Source of the DNA: Lachnospiraceae bacterium UBA1759
GTDB lineage: Bacteria > Bacillota > Clostridia > Lachnospirales > Lachnospiraceae
NCBI GenBank assembly: GCA_002315555.1
Contig: DCHF01000055.1
Coordinates: 11,623 to 75,622, forward strand
DNA: 64,000 bases
Direction of reading: 5' to 3'
Shown here: positions 38,409 through 45,811 of the stretch, in pieces
Position numbering within the stretch: position 1 is the stretch's first letter
Layout: every line of letters starts with the position of its first letter
The notes under the pieces: generated by a model
What the model was told of the DNA's origin: nothing
Seen by the model: only the letters and a program-made list of their open reading frames with translations
The model's database searches: none
Program-made: the position numbers and the translations under genes

Positions 38409-39641
38409 ATGAATTATACAAAAGAAGAGGCAATTGAAAAGATCCGCAGCATCGACGCGGAGTTTGTGTGTCTGACGTTTTACGATGTTTACGGAAAGCA
38501 GAAGAACATCACGATCATGCCTGAAGAGCTTGAAAGAGCGTTTGACAGCGGTATTTCGCTGGATGCGGCGCTGGTCGACGGCTATCGTATGGATGCCAAG
38601 ATCGACCTTTTGGTCAAGCCGGATCCCAATACCCTCTGTGAGCTTCCGCAGAGTCTGGCCGATAACGCCATCGGCCAGGTCATGCGTATGAACTGCAACG
38701 TTTTTTATCCGGACGGCCGTCCCTTTGAAAATGACCCCCGCTACATCCTGAAGCTGGCGGTTGAAGAAGCGGAAAAGCGCGGACTTCAGTTTAACTTCGG
38801 ACCGGCCATGGAGTTCTATCTCTTTGAGACCAGGTCTGAGAACAAGTTCGATAACAGTATCCGTCAGCCGTATGACAACGCCGGATACATGGCATCCGCT
38901 CCGGAAGACCGCTGTGAGGCGGTGCGCCGCGAGATCTGCCTGGACCTGCGTAAGATGGGCATCCGCCCTGAGTGTGCATACCATGAAGAGGGACCGGGTC
39001 AGAATAAGATCAAGTTCCATTTCAATACGCCGATGGAAGCGGCCGATGCCGCAACGGCTTACAAGGCTGTCGTTCGTTCCGTTGCCGCGCGTTACGGCCT
39101 GGAAGCGGATTTCTCTCCGAAGCCGCTTGAGCGCATTGCCGGAAACAGCATGCATGTGAATATGTCTGTCATTTCCAAGGACGGTATGGACCGTACGCCG
39201 GACATCATCGCCGGTGTCCTTGCCAAGGCGCAGGAAATCACGGTCTTCCTGAATCCCACCAAGAAATCCTACAAGCGTCTGGGCCACGACAATGCTGTCA
39301 AATACGTTTCCTGGTCCGATGCCAACCGTTCCACGCTGATCCGCATTCCGGCTTACGGCGGATACACCCGCTTTGAGCTGCGTTCTCCGGATAACGGAAC
39401 CAATCCGTACATCGCATTCGCGCTTCTGATCTATGCCGCACTGTACGGCATTGATGAAAAGCCCACACTGCAGAAGGCCAGCGAAGAAGATCTGTTTGAA
39501 GCGGATTCCAAGGCATTGTCCCGCCTGAAGCCGCTGCCGGCTTCCCTTGCGGAGGCACAGTCCAAGGCGAAGAACAGCCTGTTTGTACGGGAGCATCTGC
39601 CGATGAAGGTCATTGATGCTTATGTAAAATCCGATAAATAA
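38409..39641 (+). CDS. Glutamine synthetase-like (GS type I fold) protein with altered metal site
   Basis: The 410-residue protein has the GSI layout: an N-terminal beta-grasp domain, FGPAMEFYLF, YHEEGPGQN, GNSMHVNMS, SYKRL and ELRSPDNGTNPYIAFALL. Most catalytic positions are kept (Glu193, the His in SMHVN, the Glu in FELRSPD). However, the position that normally holds the second Glu metal ligand (GQNE in relatives) is Lys200 here (GQNKIKF). The flap segment that usually carries the GYEAP Glu reads GHDNAVKYV. It could be a divergent gamma-glutamyl ligase or a non-catalytic GS. It starts nine bases after uvrA behind a weak GAGGTTGA site, and its 3' end is partly duplicated downstream. Confidence 0.82.
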   Translation: MNYTKEEAIEKIRSIDAEFVCLTFYDVYGKQKNITIMPEELERAFDSGISLDAALVDGYRMDAKIDLLVKPDPNTLCELPQSLADNAIGQVMRMNCNVFYPDGRPFENDPRYILKLAVEEAEKRGLQFNFGPAMEFYLFETRSENKFDNSIRQPYDNAGYMASAPEDRCEAVRREICLDLRKMGIRPECAYHEEGPGQNKIKFHFNTPMEAADAATAYKAVVRSVAARYGLEADFSPKPLERIAGNSMHVNMSVISKDGMDRTPDIIAGVLAKAQEITVFLNPTKKSYKRLGHDNAVKYVSWSDANRSTLIRIPAYGGYTRFELRSPDNGTNPYIAFALLIYAALYGIDEKPTLQKASEEDLFEADSKALSRLKPLPASLAEAQSKAKNSLFVREHLPMKVIDAYVKSDK

Positions 39642-39701
39642 TCGGATCGACAGATCCGACTGTTTATCGTATGGGTCAAATCCGATAAATAATCGGATCG
39701 A
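39627..39701 (+). repeat. Direct repeat of the GS-like gene's 3' end, including the stop codon
   Basis: A 24-base sequence at 39627-39650 recurs perfectly at 39678-39701, a shift of 51 bases. The copy includes the last codons and the TAA of the GS-like gene. Each copy contains the dyad TCCGAT-AAATA-ATCGGA. Confidence 0.9.
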
Positions 39702-39741
39702 GGAAAGCCCGGCAAAAGGCCGGACGGAAAAGTGCTTATAA

Positions 39742-40401
39742 ATGAAAATCAAAGCAGTCCTATTTGATCTGGACGGTACGCTTCTCAATACCCTTCCGGA
39801 TCTTTACAACATTACGAATACGACCTTACGGGAACTGGGCTGTCCGGAACGTTCGATGGAAGAGGTGCGGCAGTTTGTCGGAAACGGCGCGAAGCTTCTC
39901 ATCAAGCGCGCACTTCCGGAAAATGTGGAGTATACAGATGAGATCATGGACCGTATGATGGCCAATTATCTGAAGTATCAGAATCAGCGGGCCGAGGTCT
40001 ATGCGGGCATTCCGGAGCTGCTTGCCGAACTGAAGAAGCGTGGCATCCGGAGCGCGATCGTTTCCAACAAGCCGGATCCCGCTGCCGTAGAGGTCTGGAA
40101 ACAGTTCTTTGGCGATACGATCGATTTTGCGATCGGCACGCGGGAAAACATGCATATCAAGCCGCATCCGGATCAGGCGAATGAAGCCATGCGGGTGCTG
40201 GGAGTGACATCCGCCGATTGTGTCTACGTGGGCGATTCCGATACGGACATCGCCACCGGAACGAATGCCGGTATGGAGACCCTGTCCGTTACCTGGGGAT
40301 TCCGCGGGGAGGAATTTCTGAAGGCGCACGGCGCCGCGCACATCGTGGACCGGGCGGAAGAGATCCTTCAGTGGATCCTGGAGAAGGAAAATGAAGAGTA
40401 A
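39742..40401 (+). CDS. HAD-superfamily phosphatase, phosphoglycolate phosphatase-like
   Basis: The 219-residue protein has all HAD motifs: nucleophile Asp in LFDLDGTLLNT (residues 8-18), Ser in AIVSNKPD, Lys in the HIKPHPD region and the acidic YVGDSDTDI. The helical cap (about residues 20-85) is the Gph/PgmB type. It probably hydrolyses small phosphate esters. The stop overlaps the next gene by 11 bases. No strong ribosome binding site is seen before the ATG at 39742 (GGAAAAGTGC). Confidence 0.88.
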   Translation: MKIKAVLFDLDGTLLNTLPDLYNITNTTLRELGCPERSMEEVRQFVGNGAKLLIKRALPENVEYTDEIMDRMMANYLKYQNQRAEVYAGIPELLAELKKRGIRSAIVSNKPDPAAVEVWKQFFGDTIDFAIGTRENMHIKPHPDQANEAMRVLGVTSADCVYVGDSDTDIATGTNAGMETLSVTWGFRGEEFLKAHGAAHIVDRAEEILQWILEKENEE

Positions 40402-41152
40402 GAAAACGATCCGCACCGTAGCCGGTGCGGATCAAATTATTACATACGAATTGATTCGGAAAAGCATCAAGAACATGTATCTCCGGCTCCGGGAGGACGG
40501 GACGGTCGCCGTCACGGCAAACCGGTTGATCCCGCTATCCGCGGTCGATGCCTTCGTGCTGAAGAACGAACCGTTCATCGCACGGAGCAGGACGAGGGTC
40601 GAAACGGAACAGGAGCGTCTTTCGGAGCGTGCGGCATTGCAGTATGTGACCGGTGAGACCCTGCGGATCTTCGGGAATGAGGTGCGGTTTGTGCTGAAGG
40701 AAGGGCGGCCGGCCAGGGTAGAGTTCCCGGCAGAGATAAAAAGGGAGCCGTTTGCCGTTTCCGATGCCGCGGAAAACTGTGTCATTATGACCGCACCGTC
40801 CGGATACGATACAGAACGCCGAAAAAGGCTGTATGAAAAAGAACTCAGATTTCATACAGAAAAGTGTCTTACTGAGATCTGTACCCGCGTATGGCCCCTT
40901 TTTAAGCCTTACGGGGTGACATGGCCGGAGCTTAAGTTCCGGACGATGAAGAGCCGGTGGGGCTCCTGCCAGCCCGTTGAAAAGAAGATCACATTGAATC
41001 TCCGGCTGATCGAAAAGCCGTATGCGGCAGCGGAATACGTGGTGGTTCACGAGTTCGCGCATTTTCTGCATGCGGATCATTCGCCGCGGTTCTATGCGGT
41101 CGTGGAGCATTTCCTTCCGGACTATAAAGAGAGGAAGAAGCTGCTCAAGTAA
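40391..41152 (+). CDS. YgjP-like (DUF45) zinc metallopeptidase-fold protein
   Basis: The 253-residue protein ends in the typical metallopeptidase part: WGSCQPVEKKITLNLRL, then HEFAHFLHADHSPRFYAVV with the HExxH zinc motif. The N-terminal half (IRKSIKNMYLRLREDGTVAV) matches the YgjP/DUF45 family. Its biological substrate is unknown. It begins inside the end of the HAD phosphatase gene (11-base overlap), so it is translationally coupled. The convergent gene on the other strand shares a terminator with it. Confidence 0.87.
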   Translation: MKSKKTIRTVAGADQIITYELIRKSIKNMYLRLREDGTVAVTANRLIPLSAVDAFVLKNEPFIARSRTRVETEQERLSERAALQYVTGETLRIFGNEVRFVLKEGRPARVEFPAEIKREPFAVSDAAENCVIMTAPSGYDTERRKRLYEKELRFHTEKCLTEICTRVWPLFKPYGVTWPELKFRTMKSRWGSCQPVEKKITLNLRLIEKPYAAAEYVVVHEFAHFLHADHSPRFYAVVEHFLPDYKERKKLLK

Positions 41153-41210
41153 GAAGTAAAAGGACGGAAACTGACGCAGGTATTCGGGAGACAGAAGAAA
41201 ACACAAAATA

Positions 41211-41246
41211 AAAGCCGGACCGCTTTATGCGCGCTCCGGCTTTTTT
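41211..41246. terminator. Bidirectional terminator
   Basis: AAAGCCGGA and TCCGGCTTTTTT pair around CCGCTTTATGCGCGC. The T-run serves the plus-strand gene, and the A-run on the left serves the minus-strand gene, whose last codons form part of the stem. Confidence 0.88.
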
Positions 41247-41980
41247 ACGTAGAACAGACTGCTGAATAACGGATTGGAGTATTTCCGGATGTAGCGGTCC
41301 AGTTCCTCGGAATCGATGTAGTATTTATTGCCCCAGGAGGAGATCTCCAGGTACATGGGGGCGGAGGCATCGTCCGGGAAATACAGTCCGGTGACGGTGA
41401 CGAAGTGCGCGAGCACGTCCGAGCACGTCGGGACCATCTGACCCTCCGCGGGCATCGTGTAGAACGTTACGCCCGGTTTTTTACGGAAACCGGGAAAATG
41501 CGGACCGATGAGAAGGATGCAGGGGTAACCGTTTTCCAGAGACTCGCTGATCACGGCTTTGCGGGTCTTGCGGTCGTTCCGGAGCAGCATTCGGATACGG
41601 ACATCGGCGTGGTGGCGGCGGAAGAACAGATTCAGGCAGATCGGGACCTGCCAGTTGAAGGAACCGAAGAAGGGCAGGATCGGGTAACTGATCCGGTTCA
41701 GCCTGCGAAGAAACTGTTTGTATTCTTCGCGGTCGACCCGGTGTGCATCGTCCGCGAGGAACGAGGCCGGGAGGTCCTCCCAGTTCAGTTTTTCGCGGGC
41801 GGCGTGGTACAGGATGAGGTCTGCGCAGGCCACCAGTCCGCAGCCGCCTTTTGCCAGCAGTTTTGCACGCTTGTCCTCTGTTTTAGAGAACCAGCCCTGG
41901 TTTCCTCCGTAAGAGGTGCGGTCATCGGTATGGACCCGGACATAATTCCGGGCAATGGATTGATTTTTTGATATGATCAT
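41225..41980 (-). CDS. C39-like papain-fold protein of unknown function
   Basis: The 251-residue protein has no signal peptide or membrane segment. Its layout suggests a C39-like cysteine peptidase fold: Cys47 in AKGGCGLVACAD on a helix, His192 in LAHFVTVTGL, and a following strand with EISSWGNKYYID that could supply the third residue. I do not know a specific family name. It lies 10 bases downstream of a coiled-coil membrane protein gene, on the same strand, and the two probably form one transcript. A cysteine-protease or transglutaminase-like activity is inference. Confidence 0.7.
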   Translation of the reverse strand: MIISKNQSIARNYVRVHTDDRTSYGGNQGWFSKTEDKRAKLLAKGGCGLVACADLILYHAAREKLNWEDLPASFLADDAHRVDREEYKQFLRRLNRISYPILPFFGSFNWQVPICLNLFFRRHHADVRIRMLLRNDRKTRKAVISESLENGYPCILLIGPHFPGFRKKPGVTFYTMPAEGQMVPTCSDVLAHFVTVTGLYFPDDASAPMYLEISSWGNKYYIDSEELDRYIRKYSNPLFSSLFYVKKPERA

Positions 41981-41990
41981 GGCACTCCTG

Positions 41991-42524
41991 TCAGCGACCG
42001 AACAGGGAACTGAAAGCGCTCGTGACGCTTTCCAGGCGGTCGGAAACGGTCTTCAGGCTTTCCACAAGCCCGTTGATGTTGGTGATATCCAGTTGTTTGA
42101 ACTTTTCCACGGCTTCTTCGAAGGCAACGACGCTTGCATTGAAATCGTCGATGTTGAAGTTGCTCAGGTTATCCGCGGCCTCCTGAAGGGAGACGACCGT
42201 GGAATTCAGCTGCTCCGTATCGATGCTGTCCGCCTTATCGCGCACGGTCTGCATGGCGGTCTGAACATCGGCCAGGGTGCGGCTGATCTCACCGGCTTTT
42301 GCAATCAGGACGATGCTCACGATGAGCAGCAGGAGTACGATGCCGGCCAGAAATCCCGTGCGGATCCCGGCGTACAGAAGATTTTTTTTCTGTAGACCGA
42401 TCAGAATATCCATCTTGTCGGGAGCGGCATCGGTAGTATTATTTATGACTTCGGGAGCGGTTTCCGCGGTTTCGCTTATGGCTTCGGGAGCGGTTTCCGC
42501 GGTTTCATTTGTGATTTCGGACAT
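41991..42524 (-). CDS. Single-TM coiled-coil protein of unknown function
   Basis: The 177-residue protein has an acidic N-terminus with a repeated motif (TAETAPEAISE, TAETAPEVINN). One membrane segment follows (about residues 52-76), then about 100 residues of amphipathic helix with heptad-like spacing (MQTVRDKADSIDTEQLNSTV, AVEKFKQLDITNINGLVESL). The layout resembles apolipoprotein- or DUF948-like membrane-tethered helices. AGGAGG lies upstream of its ATG. It is first in a two-gene minus-strand unit with the C39-like protein and is divergent from the acyltransferase gene. Confidence 0.72.
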   Translation of the reverse strand: MSEITNETAETAPEAISETAETAPEVINNTTDAAPDKMDILIGLQKKNLLYAGIRTGFLAGIVLLLLIVSIVLIAKAGEISRTLADVQTAMQTVRDKADSIDTEQLNSTVVSLQEAADNLSNFNIDDFNASVVAFEEAVEKFKQLDITNINGLVESLKTVSDRLESVTSAFSSLFGR

Positions 42525-42548
42525 ACTGCACCTCCTGTTATCTCCACG

Positions 42549-42577
42549 ATTTTATCATTCCCGGCCCCGAAATTCAA
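42549..42577 (-). promoter_or_regulatory. Promoter of the minus-strand coiled-coil/C39-like unit
   Basis: On the minus strand TTGAAT (42577-42572) and TAAAAT (42554-42549) are 17 bases apart, 24 bases before the ATG. Confidence 0.75.
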
Positions 42578-42597
42578 TCACCGCAGCACTGCGGAGA

Positions 42598-42626
42598 TTG
42601 TTTTTTTTGTTTTTATGTACTAAAAT
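42598..42626 (+). promoter_or_regulatory. Promoter of the acyltransferase gene
   Basis: TTGTTT (42598-42603) and TAAAAT (42621-42626) are 17 bases apart. It is back-to-back with the minus-strand promoter, with a CCGCAG-CA-CTGCGG hairpin between. Confidence 0.65.
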
Positions 42627-42653
42627 GTTCACATCACTCCGGGGGAGGTGCTT

Positions 42654-43892
42654 ATGGAGAAGAAACCGGCAAAGAAAAAAGAGACCTGGATCAAGGCTCG
42701 GCATAAGATCATTTTCGCGATCCTTCGCATCATTTTTGTGCCCATCTGCTTCTTCAAGTACGGCATTCGCATCGAACGTTTTAAGGAACAGGGTGACCGT
42801 CAGATCCTGGTCCTGTTCAATCACCAGACCGCCTATGATCAGTTTTTCTTCGGACGGGCGTTCAAGGGCGGCTTCTATTATGTGGCCACGGAGGATCTGT
42901 TCTCCCTCGGCTGGCTCTCCAAGGCGCTGGCCTGGGCAGTCAATCCGATCCCGATCAAGAAGCAGACGATGGACATCCGCGCCATGCGTAACATCTTTCA
43001 GGTCGTGAAGGAGGGCGGCAATCTGGCCATCGCGCCGGAAGGCAACCGCACCTATGACGGCCGCACCTGCTATATCAAACCGACCATCGCCCCGCTTGCC
43101 CGCAAGCTGAAGCTTCCGATCGTTCTGTTCCGTCTGGAGGACGGCTACGGCGTGCAGCCGCGCTGGAGCGATGTGATCCGCAAGGGCCGCATGCGTGCGT
43201 ATGTATCCCGCGTGATCGAGCCGGAAGAGGCGGCAGCCATGACGGATGAGGAATTGTATCTTGCCATCAAGGAAGGTCTGGACGTTAACGAAGCGAAGAT
43301 CACCGGTGAGTTCAAGAGCAAAAAGACTGCCGAGTATCTGGAACGCTGCGTGTATGTCTGCCCCGAGTGCGGACTGAGCCGTTTTGAGAGTAAGAACGAT
43401 GTGACGACCTGCTTAAAATGCGGTATTCGGATCCGGTACAAAACGAACAAGGAACTCGAAGGCATCGACAAGCCGTTCCCGTTCCGCTTTGTGGCTGACT
43501 GGTATGACTACCAGCAGGATTTTATCAATCATTTTGACCCGATGGCGGACCTTGACACTCCGATCTATGAGGACACCGCGGATATCTACAACGTAATCCT
43601 CTACAAAGAGAAAAAGCTTCTGTACAGGAATGCGGATCTGAAGCTGTACGGCGACCGGATCACGATCACGCCGGCAGAAGGCGAAGAATGCGGAAAGACG
43701 ATCGTCTGCCGCTATGACGAGACCGGCGATATCACGGTACTCGGAAAGAACAAACTGAACGTCTACCGGAGCGATGCGGTCTATCAGATCAAGGGCGATG
43801 CGCATTTCAATGCCCTGAAGTATATCAACCTGCATCAGCGCAGTCTGAACATCATGAACGGCGAAACGGAGAGTACTTTCCTCGGAATGTAA
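42654..43892 (+). CDS. PlsC-like 1-acyl-glycerol-phosphate acyltransferase with zinc ribbon
   Basis: The ATG at 42654 is chosen because GGGGGAGG ends six bases upstream; an in-frame GTG at 42648 sits too close to that site. The 412-residue protein has the acyltransferase motifs NHQTAYD (His and Asp four residues apart) and APEGNRTYDG in its first half. A four-Cys zinc ribbon follows (CPECGLSRFESKNDVTTCLKCG, about residues 240-262) and then a C-terminal domain of about 140 residues that I do not recognise. It should acylate a lysophospholipid at the membrane. The extra domains suggest an accessory role distinct from housekeeping PlsC. Confidence 0.83.
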   Translation: MEKKPAKKKETWIKARHKIIFAILRIIFVPICFFKYGIRIERFKEQGDRQILVLFNHQTAYDQFFFGRAFKGGFYYVATEDLFSLGWLSKALAWAVNPIPIKKQTMDIRAMRNIFQVVKEGGNLAIAPEGNRTYDGRTCYIKPTIAPLARKLKLPIVLFRLEDGYGVQPRWSDVIRKGRMRAYVSRVIEPEEAAAMTDEELYLAIKEGLDVNEAKITGEFKSKKTAEYLERCVYVCPECGLSRFESKNDVTTCLKCGIRIRYKTNKELEGIDKPFPFRFVADWYDYQQDFINHFDPMADLDTPIYEDTADIYNVILYKEKKLLYRNADLKLYGDRITITPAEGEECGKTIVCRYDETGDITVLGKNKLNVYRSDAVYQIKGDAHFNALKYINLHQRSLNIMNGETESTFLGM

Positions 43893-43955
43893 GAAGATGC
43901 CCCCGATAGGGCCGACAGAACAGAAAAAACCGACCATTTTTGTATATATTAACAA

Positions 43956-43983
43956 TAAAACCCCGCAAATGCGGGGTTTTATT
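43956..43983 (+). terminator. Rho-independent terminator
   Basis: AAAACCCCGC and GCGGGGTTTT pair around AAAT. The symmetric A- and T-runs would let it work in both directions. Confidence 0.93.
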
Positions 43984-43987
43984 CTGT

Positions 43988-44016
43988 TTGCGCGTCCCCC
44001 TTTTGAGTGATAGTAT
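43988..44016 (+). promoter_or_regulatory. Possible argH promoter
   Basis: TTGCGC (43988-43993) and TAGTAT (44011-44016) are 17 bases apart. Both boxes match consensus at four of six positions. Confidence 0.45.
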
Positions 44017-44085
44017 ATAAATGTGCAAATATAAAATCTTTGCGCAGCAAGTTCCGGAATCATCGGAAAAAGGAGAAATTTACTT

Positions 44086-45459
44086 ATGGCAAAGCTTTGG
44101 AAGGGTCGTACGGATGCCGCAGTCGACAGCATCGCCGACGATTTCAATTCATCGATCCGTTTTGATAAAAGAATGTTCGTGCAGGACATCAAGGGCAGCA
44201 TGGCGCATGCGGACATGCTTGGCCATCAGGGCATCATTGCCGCTGAAGAAGCCGGGGTCCTGATCGCCGGTCTCAAGGAAATGCTGGAAGAGCTTCTGGA
44301 CGGCCGCCTGACCATCGATGAGACTGCGGAAGACATTCATTCTTTTGTGGAGCAGGAGCTGACGAAAAGAGTCGGTGATACCGGCAAGAAGCTTCACACC
44401 GCACGCAGCCGTAACGATCAGGTCGCGCAGGATATCCGTCTTTTCCTTCGTGACGAGACCCACGATATCATCGCCCTGACGGAGGAGCTCATTGCCTCCC
44501 TGACGGACGCAGCGGAAAAGTACATGGACGCGATCATGCCCGGCTACACGCACTTACAGCGCGCGCAGCCTATTCTGTTCTCGCATCAGTTAATGGCCTA
44601 TTCGTGGATGTTCCTTCGCGACACCGATCGCCTGAAGGACTGCCTGAAGCGCATCAATGTAACGCCCATCGGCTCCTGTGCACTGGCAGGTACCACCTAC
44701 AACACCGATCGCGATTATGAGGCCGCGCTTCTGGGCTTTGACGGTATCATGATGAACAGCCTGGACGGCGTATCCGACCGTGACTTTGCCGTCGAATTCT
44801 TAAGCGACTGTGCGATGTTAATGATGCACCTTTCACGTTTTGCGGAAGAGGTCATCCTGTGGACATCCTGGGAGTTCAAGTTTGTGACCCTGTCCGATGC
44901 CTACACGACCGGCTCGTCCATTATGCCGCAGAAGAAGAATTCCGACATGGCGGAGCTGATCCGCGGTAAGACCGGACGTGTTTACGGGGACCTGATGTCG
45001 CTTCTGACCGTGATGAAGGGCATTCCGCTTGCATACGACAAGGATATGCAGGAGGACAAGGAACCGGTCTTCGATGCCATCGATACCGTGAAGATGTGCC
45101 TGAAGGTCGCAGCACCGATGATCGCGACGATGAACGTCCATAAGGACCGCATGCTCAAGGCGGCGCAGCAGGGCTTCATCAATGCGACCGATCTTGCGGA
45201 CTATCTGACCAAGAAGGGCATGCCGTTCCGCAGCGCATATCAGCTGACCGGACGGATCGTTGCCGACTGCATTGAAAAGAATACCGTGCTGGAGGAGCTT
45301 ACGATCGAGGAATACCGTACTTACGATGCGCTCTTCGAAGAGGATCTGTACGAAGTGATCGACCTTACGACCTGCGTGGCAACACGTACATCTAAGGGCG
45401 GTACATCGCCCGAATCCGTGAAGGAGCAGATCGCTGCCGTACGCGAGGCACTTCGTTAA
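44086..45459 (+). CDS. argH: Argininosuccinate lyase
   Basis: The 457-residue protein is a full-length member of the fumarase/aspartase fold. It has LHTARSRNDQVAQDIRLFL, GYTHLQRAQPILFSHQLM and the catalytic loop GSSIMPQKKNSDMAEL. It splits argininosuccinate to arginine and fumarate, the last step of arginine synthesis. AAAGGAGA precedes the ATG. No other arg gene is nearby, so argG is elsewhere. A small HTH protein gene follows at 24 bases. Confidence 0.97.
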   Translation: MAKLWKGRTDAAVDSIADDFNSSIRFDKRMFVQDIKGSMAHADMLGHQGIIAAEEAGVLIAGLKEMLEELLDGRLTIDETAEDIHSFVEQELTKRVGDTGKKLHTARSRNDQVAQDIRLFLRDETHDIIALTEELIASLTDAAEKYMDAIMPGYTHLQRAQPILFSHQLMAYSWMFLRDTDRLKDCLKRINVTPIGSCALAGTTYNTDRDYEAALLGFDGIMMNSLDGVSDRDFAVEFLSDCAMLMMHLSRFAEEVILWTSWEFKFVTLSDAYTTGSSIMPQKKNSDMAELIRGKTGRVYGDLMSLLTVMKGIPLAYDKDMQEDKEPVFDAIDTVKMCLKVAAPMIATMNVHKDRMLKAAQQGFINATDLADYLTKKGMPFRSAYQLTGRIVADCIEKNTVLEELTIEEYRTYDALFEEDLYEVIDLTTCVATRTSKGGTSPESVKEQIAAVREALR

Positions 45460-45483
45460 TTAACCTGCATTGGAGGACAACAG

Positions 45484-45735
45484 ATGTCAAGAACCAGATT
45501 TTCCCTGAAGGAAATGGAAACGTTGAAAGAGAACCCCTGGGTCAGCAGCGTGTCTGCGCTCCGGGTACAGTACTCGGAGGAGTTCAAGAAGCACTTCATT
45601 GAGGAGTACGAGGCGGGAAAGAAACCCACGGAGATCTTCCGTGAGTGTGGATTCGATCCCAAGGTGCTTGGGTACAAGCGCATTGAACGTGCCACATACC
45701 GATGGAAACGCATGGATGTTGATACGGAAGACTAA
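45484..45735 (+). CDS. Small stand-alone HTH protein
   Basis: This 83-residue protein is mostly one helix-turn-helix: YSEEFKKHFIEEYEAGKKPT, then EIFRECGFDPKVLGYKRIER and YRWK. The pattern is that of the OrfA/HTH part of IS3-type transposases as found in clostridia. No second ORF, terminal repeats or DDE segment is nearby. TTGGAGGA precedes the ATG. It could be a domesticated DNA-binding protein or a trimmed relic. The terminator just downstream and the argH gene 24 bases upstream suggest co-transcription with argH. Confidence 0.7.
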   Translation: MSRTRFSLKEMETLKENPWVSSVSALRVQYSEEFKKHFIEEYEAGKKPTEIFRECGFDPKVLGYKRIERATYRWKRMDVDTED

Positions 45736-45780
45736 AGTAGACGGACCGCGCGGCAACGGCCTCGGCGGTCCTTTACTTTA
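45734..45780 (+). terminator. Hairpin terminator after the HTH gene
   Basis: AAAGTA and GGACCGC pair with GCGGTCC and TACTTT in a long stem. The T-rich part is within the stem (CTTTACTTTAACC). Confidence 0.65.
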
Positions 45781-45811
45781 ACCTTCCGCTTTGCTACTGC
45801 GGAGTGATAAA

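Noticed and set aside
39627..39701. CRISPR-like repeat
   Set aside because: Only two copies, one of them coding; no spacers of uniform length beyond one interval.
37515..39788. Open frame of 757 codons antisense to uvrA and the GS-like gene
   Set aside because: It spans two well-supported genes on the other strand and shows no family motif; a codon-bias shadow.
45484..45735. Complete IS3 element
   Set aside because: Only an HTH part is present; no DDE integrase frame, terminal repeats or target duplication found around it.
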